A stretch of 36,241 bases of DNA. Source: an uncultured Burkholderiales bacterium (lineage in GTDB: Bacteria; Pseudomonadota; Gammaproteobacteria; Burkholderiales; Burkholderiaceae_C). Below the pieces are notes generated by a model. That model was not told the DNA's origin. It saw nothing but the letters and a program-made list of their open reading frames with translations, and searched no databases. The DNA lies in assembly GCA_903844825.1 (NCBI GenBank), contig CAIMVC010000264.1:1-36241 (forward strand). The letters are read 5' to 3'. Within the stretch, counting starts at the first letter, position 1, and each line of letters opens with the position of its first letter. Positions 25,738 through 34,076 of this stretch are shown here, piece after piece. Both the position numbers and the translations under genes were made by a program.

Positions 25738-26550
25738 ATGAAACTTTCCGAGCTGCAACACCCCGCCGTCACCATCAACGGCCAACTCGATGGCTTTCGC
25801 GTCGACATCGATGAGGCGCGCATGCGTGCCGACATCGTGCTTGACCGCCCCCCGTTCAATGTCATCAGCATGCTCCAACGAGAGCAGTTGCGCATCACCT
25901 TCGAGGCGCTTGATGCCAACGATTCGGTCCGCGTGATCGTGCTGCGCTCGGAGGGTGAACACTTTTCAAGCGGGGGGAATATCAGAGGCTTTCTGGAAGC
26001 CACGCCCGAGCATGTCTCTAAACTTGCTTGGAACATTGCCGCCCCTGCGCGTTGCAGCAAACCGGTGATTGCTGCTAACCGCGGCTATTGTTTTGGCGTG
26101 GGGTTTGAGATCTCGCTGGCTTGCGACTTTCGACTGGTCACCCCTACTACCCTGTATGCATTGCCCGAGCAGAAGTTGGGTCAGATTCCAGGCTCGGGCG
26201 GTTCCGCCCGCCTGCAGAAGATGGTGGGTATCACACGCACCAAGGATATCGTGATGCGATCGCGGCGCATCCCCGGTCAGCAGGCCTACGACTGGGGTGT
26301 GGCGACCGATATCGTTCCATACAACGAATTAGAGCGGGCCACCGACCAACTGGTCGATGAACTGCGTTCGTTCTCGCCGCTGGCTCAGCGCACAGCTAAA
26401 AAACTGCTTAACGACACCGAGGACTCGACGCTGGCGGTAGCTATCGAGCTGGAAGGTCATTGCTACTCGCGCCTGCGCAGCTCCTCTGATTTTCGCGAAG
26501 GCGTTGAAGCCTTCCATGACAAGCGTGCCCCTAAGTTCGTCGGCCTATAA
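25738..26550 (+). CDS. hmfE: Crotonase-family protein, probable 2-oxoglutaroyl-CoA hydrolase HmfE
   Basis: A 270-residue enoyl-CoA hydratase/isomerase-fold protein. The oxyanion-hole segments are GEHFSSGGNIRGF and ANRGYCFGVGFE, followed by YALPEQKLGQIPGSGGSARL. In the furoate pathway 5-hydroxy-2-furoyl-CoA tautomerises and is hydrolysed to 2-oxoglutaroyl-CoA, which HmfE converts to 2-oxoglutarate and CoA. The sequence fits that group in my memory, including the unusual conserved tract LAWNIAAPARCSKPVIAANR. ATG 25738 has AGGA seven bases upstream and begins MKLSELQHP; the frame open from 25696 is not preferred. It is the last catalytic gene before the transporter genes. Confidence 0.72.
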   Translation: MKLSELQHPAVTINGQLDGFRVDIDEARMRADIVLDRPPFNVISMLQREQLRITFEALDANDSVRVIVLRSEGEHFSSGGNIRGFLEATPEHVSKLAWNIAAPARCSKPVIAANRGYCFGVGFEISLACDFRLVTPTTLYALPEQKLGQIPGSGGSARLQKMVGITRTKDIVMRSRRIPGQQAYDWGVATDIVPYNELERATDQLVDELRSFSPLAQRTAKKLLNDTEDSTLAVAIELEGHCYSRLRSSSDFREGVEAFHDKRAPKFVGL

Positions 26551-26599
26551 GCCGGCGGAATTTCCCTCAACGTGACAACAGACTCGAAGGAGACAAGAA

Positions 26600-27769
26600 A
26601 TGACCATGAAATTGATTCCCGCCTTGATCGCTACCACCGCTTTCAGTTTAAGTGCATACGCCCAGACGGGCCCCGTCCGTATTGGTGTGGTCACGCCGCT
26701 GTCAGGCACTTATGCAGGCATCGGTCAACAGGTGAAGTGGGGCCTCGACTTGGCCGCCAAGGAGATAAACGCCAGCGGCGGCGTGATGGGCCGACCGATA
26801 GAGTTGATGTATGAAGACGAGGAAGCCAACCCCGCGGTGGCGGTGCAGAAGGCCGAGAAGCTTTTCCAGGTTGGCAAGGTCGACTTCCTGACCGGTACCG
26901 TGAACTCCGGCGCTACGCTGGCCGTAGGTCAGGTTGCCGAGCGTAACGACCGACTGATCGCGACCACCGTTTCCTTTGCCGACTCGATCACGGCGGAAAA
27001 ATGTTCGCCCAACGTGTTCCGAGTAAATGCCCGCGCTGGTATGCAGTCCGCTGCACTGGCTGACTGGATGGCCGCCACCAAGCCCAATGCAAACGTGTTT
27101 TATCTGGGTCCGGACTATGAGATGGGTCGAAGCACTGTGGCCGCATTCAAGTCGGCCGCTGAGGCTAAAGGTGCAAAAACAGTAGGCGAGGTATTCGCAC
27201 CACTGGACAACAAAGACTATTCGCCGTTCTTCGGTCAGATGCGCTCGGCTCGCCCAACCGTGGTTTACACCTCGGTGGCCGGTAATGACACGGTACGCCT
27301 ATTCACGCAAATGGCTGAGTTCGGTCTGAACCGAAATGTGCAGGTGGTAGGCGCTTCGGGGACCGTGACTTCACAGAACCTAACGGCTATCGGTAAGTCT
27401 GCTGATGGTTTCGTGACCGGAGTGGGCTACTCACCCAACATTGACAGCGCGGACAACAAGAAATTCGTTGCCAGCTTTGAGGCCGCTAACAAGGCCCAAC
27501 CCGACCTGTACGGTGCTGATAGCTATGGGGTACTGTTCTTTTATAAGGCCGCGGTCGAAAAAGCAAAGAGCACGGATACCGACAAGGTGCGCGCAGCCAT
27601 GCGTGGCCTGCAGTGGGCCACACCGCAGGGCTTGAAGGTCATGCGTGCTGGTGATCACCAGGCTATGCAGGACATGTACGCAGTACGCGTTAATGGCGGG
27701 AAGTTCGAAATCGTCGGCAAGGTGACAGCCAATTCGGCTATTGGCCCCGACACCTGCACCAAGTTTTAA
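26600..27769 (+). CDS. Periplasmic substrate-binding protein of a branched-chain-amino-acid-type ABC importer
   Basis: A 389-residue LivK/Leu-Ile-Val-type binding protein. A signal peptide ends at AYAQ (about residue 22), followed by VRIGVVTPLSGTYAGIGQQV, the family start. Two alpha/beta lobes are visible (FYLGPDYEMGRSTVAAFK in the second). Members of this group in proteobacterial aromatic clusters bind aromatic or heteroaromatic acids rather than amino acids, so 2-furoate is a plausible ligand. ATG 26600 follows AAGGAGACAAGAA; ATG 26606 is an alternative. It lies 49 bp after hmfE and 9 bp before the first permease gene, so all are likely one transcript. Confidence 0.87.
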   Translation: MTMKLIPALIATTAFSLSAYAQTGPVRIGVVTPLSGTYAGIGQQVKWGLDLAAKEINASGGVMGRPIELMYEDEEANPAVAVQKAEKLFQVGKVDFLTGTVNSGATLAVGQVAERNDRLIATTVSFADSITAEKCSPNVFRVNARAGMQSAALADWMAATKPNANVFYLGPDYEMGRSTVAAFKSAAEAKGAKTVGEVFAPLDNKDYSPFFGQMRSARPTVVYTSVAGNDTVRLFTQMAEFGLNRNVQVVGASGTVTSQNLTAIGKSADGFVTGVGYSPNIDSADNKKFVASFEAANKAQPDLYGADSYGVLFFYKAAVEKAKSTDTDKVRAAMRGLQWATPQGLKVMRAGDHQAMQDMYAVRVNGGKFEIVGKVTANSAIGPDTCTKF

Positions 27770-27778
27770 GGAAACACC

Positions 27779-28672
27779 ATGACAGATTCTCTGGAGTGGC
27801 TGCAGTTTGTGCTGGCGCCACAGATGATCAATGGCCTGTCCATTGGGGTCGCCGTGGTGCTGATGGCGCTGGGTCTGACCATCATCTTTGGACTACTTGA
27901 CGTCATCAATATGGCGCATGGGGAGTTCTACGCCATAGGTGCCTATCTAGCGGTGGCTTTGCTGAGTCTGGGGCTGTCGTTCTGGTGGGCCTTAGCGCTC
28001 ACACCGTTGGTTATGGCGGCGCTGGGTTATGTCACGGAGCGCGGGCTTATCCAGCGTGTCTTTCACAGCAAAGATCGCCACACGCTAACGCTGTTGCTAA
28101 CTTTTGGCATGGCTATCGTGCTGGAGGACGTGCTCAAAATCATGTTCGGGGCCAATCCGATGCGTATCGAGACCCCCATTTCAGGGGGCACTGATCTGGC
28201 GGGCTTGTTCTTCCCAAACTATCGGCTCTTCGTCATGGCCTTGGGTGGGTTGGTGATTGCTGCGGTCTGGCTGATGGTGTTCCGTACCTCCTTGGGGGCC
28301 ATTGTGCGTGCGGCGGCGTTTGACCGCCACATGAGTGCCTCGCTAGGGGTGCCGGTCGGGAAGGTGTATGCAGCTACTTTCGCTTTTGGAGTGGCGTTAG
28401 CCGGAATCGCAGGGGTGCTGCTCGCGCCCATTTACTCGGTGTTCCCCACCATGGGGCGGGACTTCGTGCTTATCGCCTTCAGCGTGGTGATCATTGGTGG
28501 CATGGGCTCTATCAAGGGCGCAGTGATGGCGGGTTTGTTGCTCACGCAGGTGCAGTCCATCTCCAGCCTGTTCATTTCCCCCGTATGGAATGACCCTCTT
28601 CTCTTTGGCATCATGGTGCTGGTTCTGATGTGGCGTCCTCAGGGCTTGTTTGGAAAGCTGGGCCATGCTTGA
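27779..28672 (+). CDS. LivH-type permease of the ABC importer
   Basis: A 297-residue inner-membrane protein with about eight hydrophobic helices. It starts with the LivH landmarks MINGLSIGVAVVLMALGLT and GLLDVINMAHGEFYAIGAY, and near the end has VIIGGMGSIKGAVMAGLLL and LMWRPQGLFG. It forms one half of the membrane channel; the LivM-type protein is the other. It overlaps the next gene by eight bases. The transport direction is import, given the periplasmic binding protein encoded just upstream. Confidence 0.9.
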   Translation: MTDSLEWLQFVLAPQMINGLSIGVAVVLMALGLTIIFGLLDVINMAHGEFYAIGAYLAVALLSLGLSFWWALALTPLVMAALGYVTERGLIQRVFHSKDRHTLTLLLTFGMAIVLEDVLKIMFGANPMRIETPISGGTDLAGLFFPNYRLFVMALGGLVIAAVWLMVFRTSLGAIVRAAAFDRHMSASLGVPVGKVYAATFAFGVALAGIAGVLLAPIYSVFPTMGRDFVLIAFSVVIIGGMGSIKGAVMAGLLLTQVQSISSLFISPVWNDPLLFGIMVLVLMWRPQGLFGKLGHA

Positions 28673-29660
28673 CTCGTCCATTTCCAGCAAAGCTGTACGG
28701 TGGCTCGCCACTTTTTTCTTCGTTGGCGCGCTCTGCTTTGCCGCCTTTGCGCTGTTATTGGGTGACGTGTTCTTCCTGCGTCTGGCCACTGAGGCGTTGA
28801 TTTTTGGTGGCCTGGCTTTATCGGTGGACCTGCTGCTGGGCGGTGTGGGCCTGCTACCGCTAGGCCAAGCCTTGTTCTTCGGCTTGGGTGCCTATGTCTC
28901 TGCGCTGGTACTCAAGGAATGGCACGCTTCATTCTGGCTGGCTTTGGGTGCGGCTTTACTGGTAAGTGCTTTTGCGGGGTTAGCGGGCGGTGTCATCGCC
29001 ATCCGTGCCAAAGGGGTGTACTTCGCACTGATCAGCTTTGGACTGGCCCAGGTACTTTCCAAGGTTGTGTTCAACACCCGGGAGTTGGGTGCCTCAGATG
29101 GCATCATCGGTGTGCCGCATGCCAGCGTGGCTCCCGGCCTGAACTCAGGTGACTCGGGGGGCTTTTTCCTGGTCACCTTAGCACTCATCTTTGCCTTGTA
29201 CGTAGGACTGCGTTACCTGATGGATACCCCGCTGGGACGTCAGCTTTCTGCTATCCGTACCAATGAGCACCGCGTTGCCTTTTTAGGATTCAGTGCCTGG
29301 CGTTTCAAGTTGCTAGCCTTTGTCGGTGCGGCTTGCATTGCCGGCTTGAGTGGCGCGCTCTACCCGATGCTGCGTGGATTTGTCTCGCCTGAGTTGATGT
29401 TCTTTCAAGTCTCGGGCAATGCAGTGATCAACGTCATTGTTGGTGGCACCGGGACTTTGATTGGGCCGCTGTACGGGTCGGCCTTGCTCACTGGGCTACG
29501 TTCGGTGGTGGGGTCTTACACCATGCACCACCAGATCGTCATTGGTCTGCTATTTGTGGTGGTGGTCATCATGTTTCCGCGTGGCCTGATGGGCTTTCTC
29601 ATACCCCTTTTGCAAAGGCGAATGGACGCCCGACAGGCCCCGGCCAAGGGAGAATTCTGA
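28665..29660 (+). CDS. LivM-type permease of the ABC importer
   Basis: A 331-residue membrane protein with about nine hydrophobic helices. LivM landmarks are LGQALFFGLGAYVSALVLK, FALISFGLAQVLSKVVFN, the coupling region LGRQLSAIRTNEHRVAFLG and NVIVGGTGTLIGPLYGSAL. It pairs with the LivH-type subunit. ATG 28665 lies inside the end of the preceding gene (eight-base overlap) and its stop overlaps the next start (TGATG), so synthesis is coupled. An alternative start at 28650 would only add five residues. Confidence 0.9.
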   Translation: MLDSSISSKAVRWLATFFFVGALCFAAFALLLGDVFFLRLATEALIFGGLALSVDLLLGGVGLLPLGQALFFGLGAYVSALVLKEWHASFWLALGAALLVSAFAGLAGGVIAIRAKGVYFALISFGLAQVLSKVVFNTRELGASDGIIGVPHASVAPGLNSGDSGGFFLVTLALIFALYVGLRYLMDTPLGRQLSAIRTNEHRVAFLGFSAWRFKLLAFVGAACIAGLSGALYPMLRGFVSPELMFFQVSGNAVINVIVGGTGTLIGPLYGSALLTGLRSVVGSYTMHHQIVIGLLFVVVVIMFPRGLMGFLIPLLQRRMDARQAPAKGEF

Positions 29661-30409
29661 TGCAGTCCATCGTCAGTGTGCGTGGTTTGGGGGTGCGTTT
29701 TGGGGCCCTTCAGGCGGTCAACGATGTGAGCTTTGATGCTCAGCGCGGCAAGATAACGGCCGTCATTGGACCCAACGGGGCCGGCAAGAGCAGTTTGTTC
29801 AACCTCATCAGTGGAGCGATCGTGCCCTCGGCCGGTCAGGTGCTGTTCGAGGGTCAGGATGTCACAGGCGCCTCGCCAGACAAGATGTTACGCGCGGGCT
29901 TGGCGCGCTCTTTCCAGATCACCAACCTATTCTTCGAGTTGTCGGTGCGTGAGAACCTTCGCCTCGCAGCCCAATTTCTCGAGAAAGGGCGCGGCTGGTT
30001 GCAGCCAGTGGCCACCAGCGTCCACGCTCTGGCGCGGGTGGATGAGCTCATCGTGCAGTTCTCTCTGCAGTCCAAGGCCGACGAATTGGCTGGCTACCTT
30101 TCACATGGCGAGCAGCGTCGGTTGGAAATTGCGGTTTCGCTAGCGGCTCGACCGCGCCTGCTGTTGTTGGACGAGCCCACCCAGGGCATGAGTCATGCTG
30201 ACACTCAGGAAACCGAGATCCTGATCCGCAGCTTAGCGGTCGAGCACGGGCTGAGCATCCTGCTTGTGGAACACGACGTGGATCTGGTGATGAACTTGTC
30301 AGACCATGTGGTGGTCATGCACCAGGGTCAGAAACTGGCTGAGGGAGCGCCAGCCGAGGTCCGCGGTAACGCCATCGTGCAGGCAGCTTACTTTGGCAAA
30401 AAACAATAG
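29660..30409 (+). CDS. LivG-type ATPase of the ABC importer
   Basis: A 249-residue ABC ATPase with Walker A GPNGAGKSS (residues 37-45), Q-loop region GLARSFQITNLF, signature LSHGEQRRLEIA, Walker B LLLLDEPTQGMSHAD and switch histidine in LLVEHDVDLVM. The signature LSHGEQ and the phrase EHDVDLVM are typical of LivG. It forms a heterodimer with the LivF-type ATPase encoded nine bases downstream. The start overlaps the LivM-type stop by one base. Confidence 0.92.
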   Translation: MQSIVSVRGLGVRFGALQAVNDVSFDAQRGKITAVIGPNGAGKSSLFNLISGAIVPSAGQVLFEGQDVTGASPDKMLRAGLARSFQITNLFFELSVRENLRLAAQFLEKGRGWLQPVATSVHALARVDELIVQFSLQSKADELAGYLSHGEQRRLEIAVSLAARPRLLLLDEPTQGMSHADTQETEILIRSLAVEHGLSILLVEHDVDLVMNLSDHVVVMHQGQKLAEGAPAEVRGNAIVQAAYFGKKQ

Positions 30410-30417
30410 GACTCCAC

Positions 30418-31125
30418 ATGCTCGAACTACGCGATGTACATACCCACTACGGCTTGAGCCATGTGTTGCAAGGCATCGACCTGCACGTTGGTCAGGGCGA
30501 AGTGATCGGCCTCTTTGGGCGCAATGGCGTCGGCAAGACCACCGTAATGAAGACCATCGCTGGCTGGGTTCAGCCCTCCCAGGGAAAAATACATTTTGAA
30601 TCTCGGGCCTTGACTGGCGTGACGGCAGACCAGGTCAGCCATCTGGGCATTGGTTTCGTACCAGAGGACCGACGTATTTTTCCTGGCCTGACGGTAGAAG
30701 AGAACCTTGGCCTGGGATTCATGCAGGCACCGGGTGTGAGCAGAGCGGAGCGGCAGAAAAAATTGGAGGCCATTTACACGCGTTTTCCACGCCTGGCCGA
30801 CCGTCGGCGTCAAATGGGGACCACTTTGTCGGGGGGCGAGCAGCAGATGCTGGCCATTGCCCGCGTACTAACAGGGGCACCCAAACTTCTGCTGATCGAC
30901 GAGCCTACAGAGGGTCTGGCGCCGATGATTGTTGAAGATATTTTCGCCCTCATGCGAGAGTTGGCGGAGTCCGGGATCTCGATATTGCTGGTGGAGCAAA
31001 ATGTGCACCTAGCCTTAGGGTTGACGGATCGCTTTTACTTGGTCGAGCGCGGCCAGATCACCCTTGCTGGCAGCGCGCATGAAGATAGTGCCCGCACCGA
31101 GCTGATCGAGCGCATCAGTGTCTAG
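30418..31125 (+). CDS. LivF-type ATPase of the ABC importer
   Basis: A 235-residue ABC ATPase with Walker A GRNGVGKTT (residues 34-42), the LivF phrase LGIGFVPEDRRIFPGLTVEENL, signature LSGGEQQMLAIARVL and Walker B LLLIDEPTEGLAP, with VEQNVHLAL as switch region. It completes the five-gene importer. It is the last gene of the hmf-transporter run; the next gene begins 265 bp away and has a different base composition. The ATG at 30418 follows AGGACTCCAC. Confidence 0.92.
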   Translation: MLELRDVHTHYGLSHVLQGIDLHVGQGEVIGLFGRNGVGKTTVMKTIAGWVQPSQGKIHFESRALTGVTADQVSHLGIGFVPEDRRIFPGLTVEENLGLGFMQAPGVSRAERQKKLEAIYTRFPRLADRRRQMGTTLSGGEQQMLAIARVLTGAPKLLLIDEPTEGLAPMIVEDIFALMRELAESGISILLVEQNVHLALGLTDRFYLVERGQITLAGSAHEDSARTELIERISV

Positions 31126-31390
31126 CGGTTGAAGTGTTGAACTGACCAGATGTGAATTGAGCGTGATTGACTCTGGGCCGCCTCATAGCTCTCGTGACGA
31201 CCCGAAATAGCCATGGAAATGGTCAGGTTCCCGCCTAACTGCCTGCGGCACGGTACAGCACAGGGTCCGTCCCCGTGTGGGGCACGCCCGCATCGTAATA
31301 ATTCGACAATGTTGGCAAAAAGAAATGACAATTGCAAGTCGATTGGTATTGCTAAAGTGAATTCCCCAAAACAAAGAGGAATTAGCAATC

Positions 31391-32488
31391 ATGGTTACCT
31401 ACACAAATAAATTTCGGGCGGCTACTGTTCAAGCAGAGCCTGTATGGTTTGATGCAGCAGCTACGGTGGAAAAAGCTATAGGACTGATAAAGGAAGCTGC
31501 TGGCAACAATGCCCAGATCATTGCCTTTCCAGAAGTGTTTATTCCTGGCTACCCATACCATATTTGGCTCGATAGCCCATTCGCGGGAATGGGTAAGTAT
31601 GCGGTGCGCTATCACGAACAATCGCTGCCAATAGACAGCCCGCTGATCGTTCGACTCAGAGATGCAGCACGTGCAAACAATATTTGCGTTGTGATCGGTT
31701 TCAGCGAACGTGATGGCGGCACCCTCTACATGAGTCAAATCATTATTAATGAACAGGGGAGTATCGTCGCCCACAGAAGGAAGTTAAAACCTACCCATGT
31801 GGAACGAACTGTTTTCGGCGAAGGTGACGGGTCAGACATTGCCGTCTATGACTTGCCTATCGGCCGTGTCGGCGCCTTGAATTGCTGGGAGCATTTTCAA
31901 ACCTTGACAAAATATGCAATGTACGCGATGCATGAACAAATACACATTGCCGCGTGGCCCGGAATGTCGCTCTACCAACCTGAAGTTTATGCTTTCAGTT
32001 CCGAAGCGCAATCTGTCGCGACTCAAATGTATGCAATGGAAGGGCAAACCTTCGTACTGTGCTCTACACAGGTCGTAGGAAAAAATGCGCATCAATTCTT
32101 CTGTGAATCTCCCATGCATGAAAAGCTAATTGGATACGGTGGGGGATTTGCGCAGATATTTGGTCCCGACGGTCGGGCGTTAGCGGATCGACTACCTGGC
32201 GATGCAGAGGGCATACTGTACGCAGATATCAACCTTGCTGAAATTGCAATGGCAAAGCAAGCCGCCGACCCCGTGGGTCACTATTCGCGACGTGACGTAT
32301 TTACTCTACTCTTTAACGACCAACCTCTTGGACCCGTAAAGCGTCACAAGGACATAACCGAAGCCTCATCGCTTGAGCGAGCTTTGCCCCAGACAACGGT
32401 GAGCGCGCCAAGTTTGCAGCTCAGGGCCTCCGATCTCCAAATTCCAAAATCACCCGCGGTACATGAGAATATCGAAAGCGAACGATAG
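31391..32488 (+). CDS. Nitrilase (aliphatic-nitrilase type)
   Basis: A 365-residue carbon-nitrogen hydrolase that converts a nitrile to the carboxylic acid and ammonia. The catalytic triad is at the classical positions: E48 (AFPEVFIPGYPYHIW), K131 (HRRKLKPTHVERTVFGEG) and C165 (ALNCWEHFQ), with the structural E138. Length and sequence fit the bacterial nitrilase group that includes the Acidovorax facilis and Rhodococcus K22 enzymes, not the cyanide dihydratases. ATG 31391 is preceded by AGAGGAATTAGCAATC. The gene is visibly richer in A and T than the hmf genes, so it was probably acquired separately. An AraC-type regulator follows in the same direction. Natural substrate unknown. Confidence 0.9.
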   Translation: MVTYTNKFRAATVQAEPVWFDAAATVEKAIGLIKEAAGNNAQIIAFPEVFIPGYPYHIWLDSPFAGMGKYAVRYHEQSLPIDSPLIVRLRDAARANNICVVIGFSERDGGTLYMSQIIINEQGSIVAHRRKLKPTHVERTVFGEGDGSDIAVYDLPIGRVGALNCWEHFQTLTKYAMYAMHEQIHIAAWPGMSLYQPEVYAFSSEAQSVATQMYAMEGQTFVLCSTQVVGKNAHQFFCESPMHEKLIGYGGGFAQIFGPDGRALADRLPGDAEGILYADINLAEIAMAKQAADPVGHYSRRDVFTLLFNDQPLGPVKRHKDITEASSLERALPQTTVSAPSLQLRASDLQIPKSPAVHENIESER

Positions 32489-32836
32489 AATCGATGCGTT
32501 GCGAGCTCTTAAGTAGTTCGTTCAGAACGGCGAACGGATGACGAGTTTCATTTTAAGGCAACAACGTAAGCCTCTTTCCATCAAGGATGGGGCTTACGTA
32601 AATTTAAATAAATATATTGAGGAAGCGTAAAACTAGATATGGGGAAAAGGCCAATAGGCGAGAATATAAATAAGATATGTTCGATCCGACGGCGTCAGTT
32701 TTCAGGAAATTATTAAATTTTACGTCTCAGTAGGACTTGATCAGGCCGCATAAATGCCCCCCTTTGGATCCTTGGGGAAATGGTGAGAATACCCTCTTTT
32801 CTATAGTTCAAATTTCGATATCTGAGTAAATTAACC
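32489..32836. other. AT-rich gap of 348 bp between nitrilase and regulator genes
   Basis: No gene seen. It holds the hairpin at 32564-32599, followed by an A/T-rich stretch (about 32600-32680), and must contain the promoter of the regulator at 32837. The 12-mer CTATAGTTCAAA at 32801-32812 recurs at 32905-32916 inside the regulator gene. Confidence 0.5.
32564..32599. terminator. Bulged hairpin downstream of the nitrilase gene
   Basis: ACGTAAGCC (32564-32572) pairs perfectly with GGCTTACGT (32591-32599); inside, CCATC pairs with GATGG around a short loop, leaving TCTTT unpaired on the left. A run of A and T follows but no clean T-run, so it is a terminator candidate or an operator. Confidence 0.45.
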
Positions 32837-33868
32837 ATGTTACATTTGCGCGGCTCCGAATCTGAAGTTCACTCTGCGGCGATCCCGGGGGATGCAAGGC
32901 TCATCTATAGTTCAAACGAACTTCCAAGCCGTGACCGCATCGCTATATGGAATGAAGTAGTATGGCGCAATTATGTTCCGCTGCAAATAAAGATCGCACC
33001 CCATGATGACTTTGCGGGGCAGGTCGCACTAACGCAGCTTGGTGGAGTGCGAGTAGTGACCTCTGGATCCAGAGCGCAGTGCATAACTCGGACACCCAAG
33101 CTCATCGCGCAGGACAGTGAGGATTACTTAATGCTCGGTCTCCAGCTGAAGGGCGCTGCGATTATTGAGCAACATGAAAAACAAGCGCAATTGCAGCCGG
33201 GCGATTTCGTTTTTTGGGATACACGTAAACCCTACACAATTAATTTTCCGAGCGATTGGGAAATGATTGTTTTTCAGTTTCCAAGAAGCGCATTAACTTT
33301 CACTACCAAGAGCATCGATTCATTTACAGCCTTGACTTTTCACGGGCAAAAAGGCGTACCAAGAATTGCCTCCAGACTGCTCATGGGTATCGCTGATGAG
33401 GCTCGTTACCAATCATTCGAGCACGACACTCCCCTCTTGGAGCACACGCTGGGGATATTAGACTTCTGCATAGGTCACAAGTTAACTGATTGCGAGTTAA
33501 CACCCAGATATAACGAAGTACTGCTTAGGCGAATAAATAGCTATATAGCTGCTAATTTACAGAACCCTCAACTATCCGCAATAGAAATAGCGCAAGCGCA
33601 TGGACTATCAGTGAGTCAGCTTTATAGAGTTTTTCAAAGTCAGCGCTCGACAGTTGGTGACCATATTCGACAACGACGACTTGATCGAATTAAATATGAA
33701 CTAATCAACCCAGCTTCTCGTCATGTGACAATCGCGGCCCTAGCTCGAAAATGGGGTTTTCTGGACACGCCACATTTCAATCGAGTTTTCAAAGCCCAAT
33801 TTAATACTACTCCTCAACAAATTCAACATCAAGCAATGACCAATAGGAAATTGCGGATAGATAAATGA
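32837..33868 (+). CDS. AraC-family regulator with an AraC-binding-like N-terminal domain, probable nitrilase regulator
   Basis: A 343-residue regulator. Residues about 25-210 resemble the AraC-binding-like domain found in NitR- and FeaR-type proteins (LPSRDRIAIWNEVVWRNY near the start; LQPGDFVFWDTRKPYTINF in the centre). The C-terminal 105 residues are the AraC helix-turn-helix pair (LSAIEIAQAHGLSVSQLYRVF and WGFLDTPHFNRVFKAQF, quoted in parts). Such regulators activate neighbouring catabolic genes. Its position directly after the nitrilase gene, in the same direction and with the same A/T-rich composition, suggests that the two were acquired together and that it controls the nitrilase. The ligand is unknown. 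Confidence 0.87.
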   Translation: MLHLRGSESEVHSAAIPGDARLIYSSNELPSRDRIAIWNEVVWRNYVPLQIKIAPHDDFAGQVALTQLGGVRVVTSGSRAQCITRTPKLIAQDSEDYLMLGLQLKGAAIIEQHEKQAQLQPGDFVFWDTRKPYTINFPSDWEMIVFQFPRSALTFTTKSIDSFTALTFHGQKGVPRIASRLLMGIADEARYQSFEHDTPLLEHTLGILDFCIGHKLTDCELTPRYNEVLLRRINSYIAANLQNPQLSAIEIAQAHGLSVSQLYRVFQSQRSTVGDHIRQRRLDRIKYELINPASRHVTIAALARKWGFLDTPHFNRVFKAQFNTTPQQIQHQAMTNRKLRIDK

Positions 33869-34076
33869 GGGGTATGAGGCAGCATGGGTGACGGGTATAT
33901 TCGCGAAGCGCTCGGCCGATCTTTACTCCGAAATGCATCGAAGTATCACTTTGCACCGCTCTGAATCTCAAACGGCGCTAATACCGTCGGGTCCTCCACC
34001 ACTGACCAACTGAGCAGCATTCAGGTATCCCATGGCGGATTAACGTTTGCCGAACTCCTGACTTGACACCCTGACA
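33869..34076. other. Gap between the second AraC-type regulator and the transposase remnant
   Basis: Low-information sequence with no gene that I can support. The expected left end of the insertion sequence (an 18-base copy like 14315-14332) is not found here, so the element was cut at its left side. Confidence 0.4.

Noticed and set aside
31300..31345. A possible sigma-54 promoter (TTGGCA ... TTGC) before the nitrilase gene.
   Set aside because: The spacing between the GG and GC elements does not match the required ten bases.
31126..31390. Small frames in the gap between the importer and nitrilase genes, including a minus-strand frame of 88 codons.
   Set aside because: No motif, no ribosome site and no conserved feature; treated as intergenic sequence holding the nitrilase promoter.
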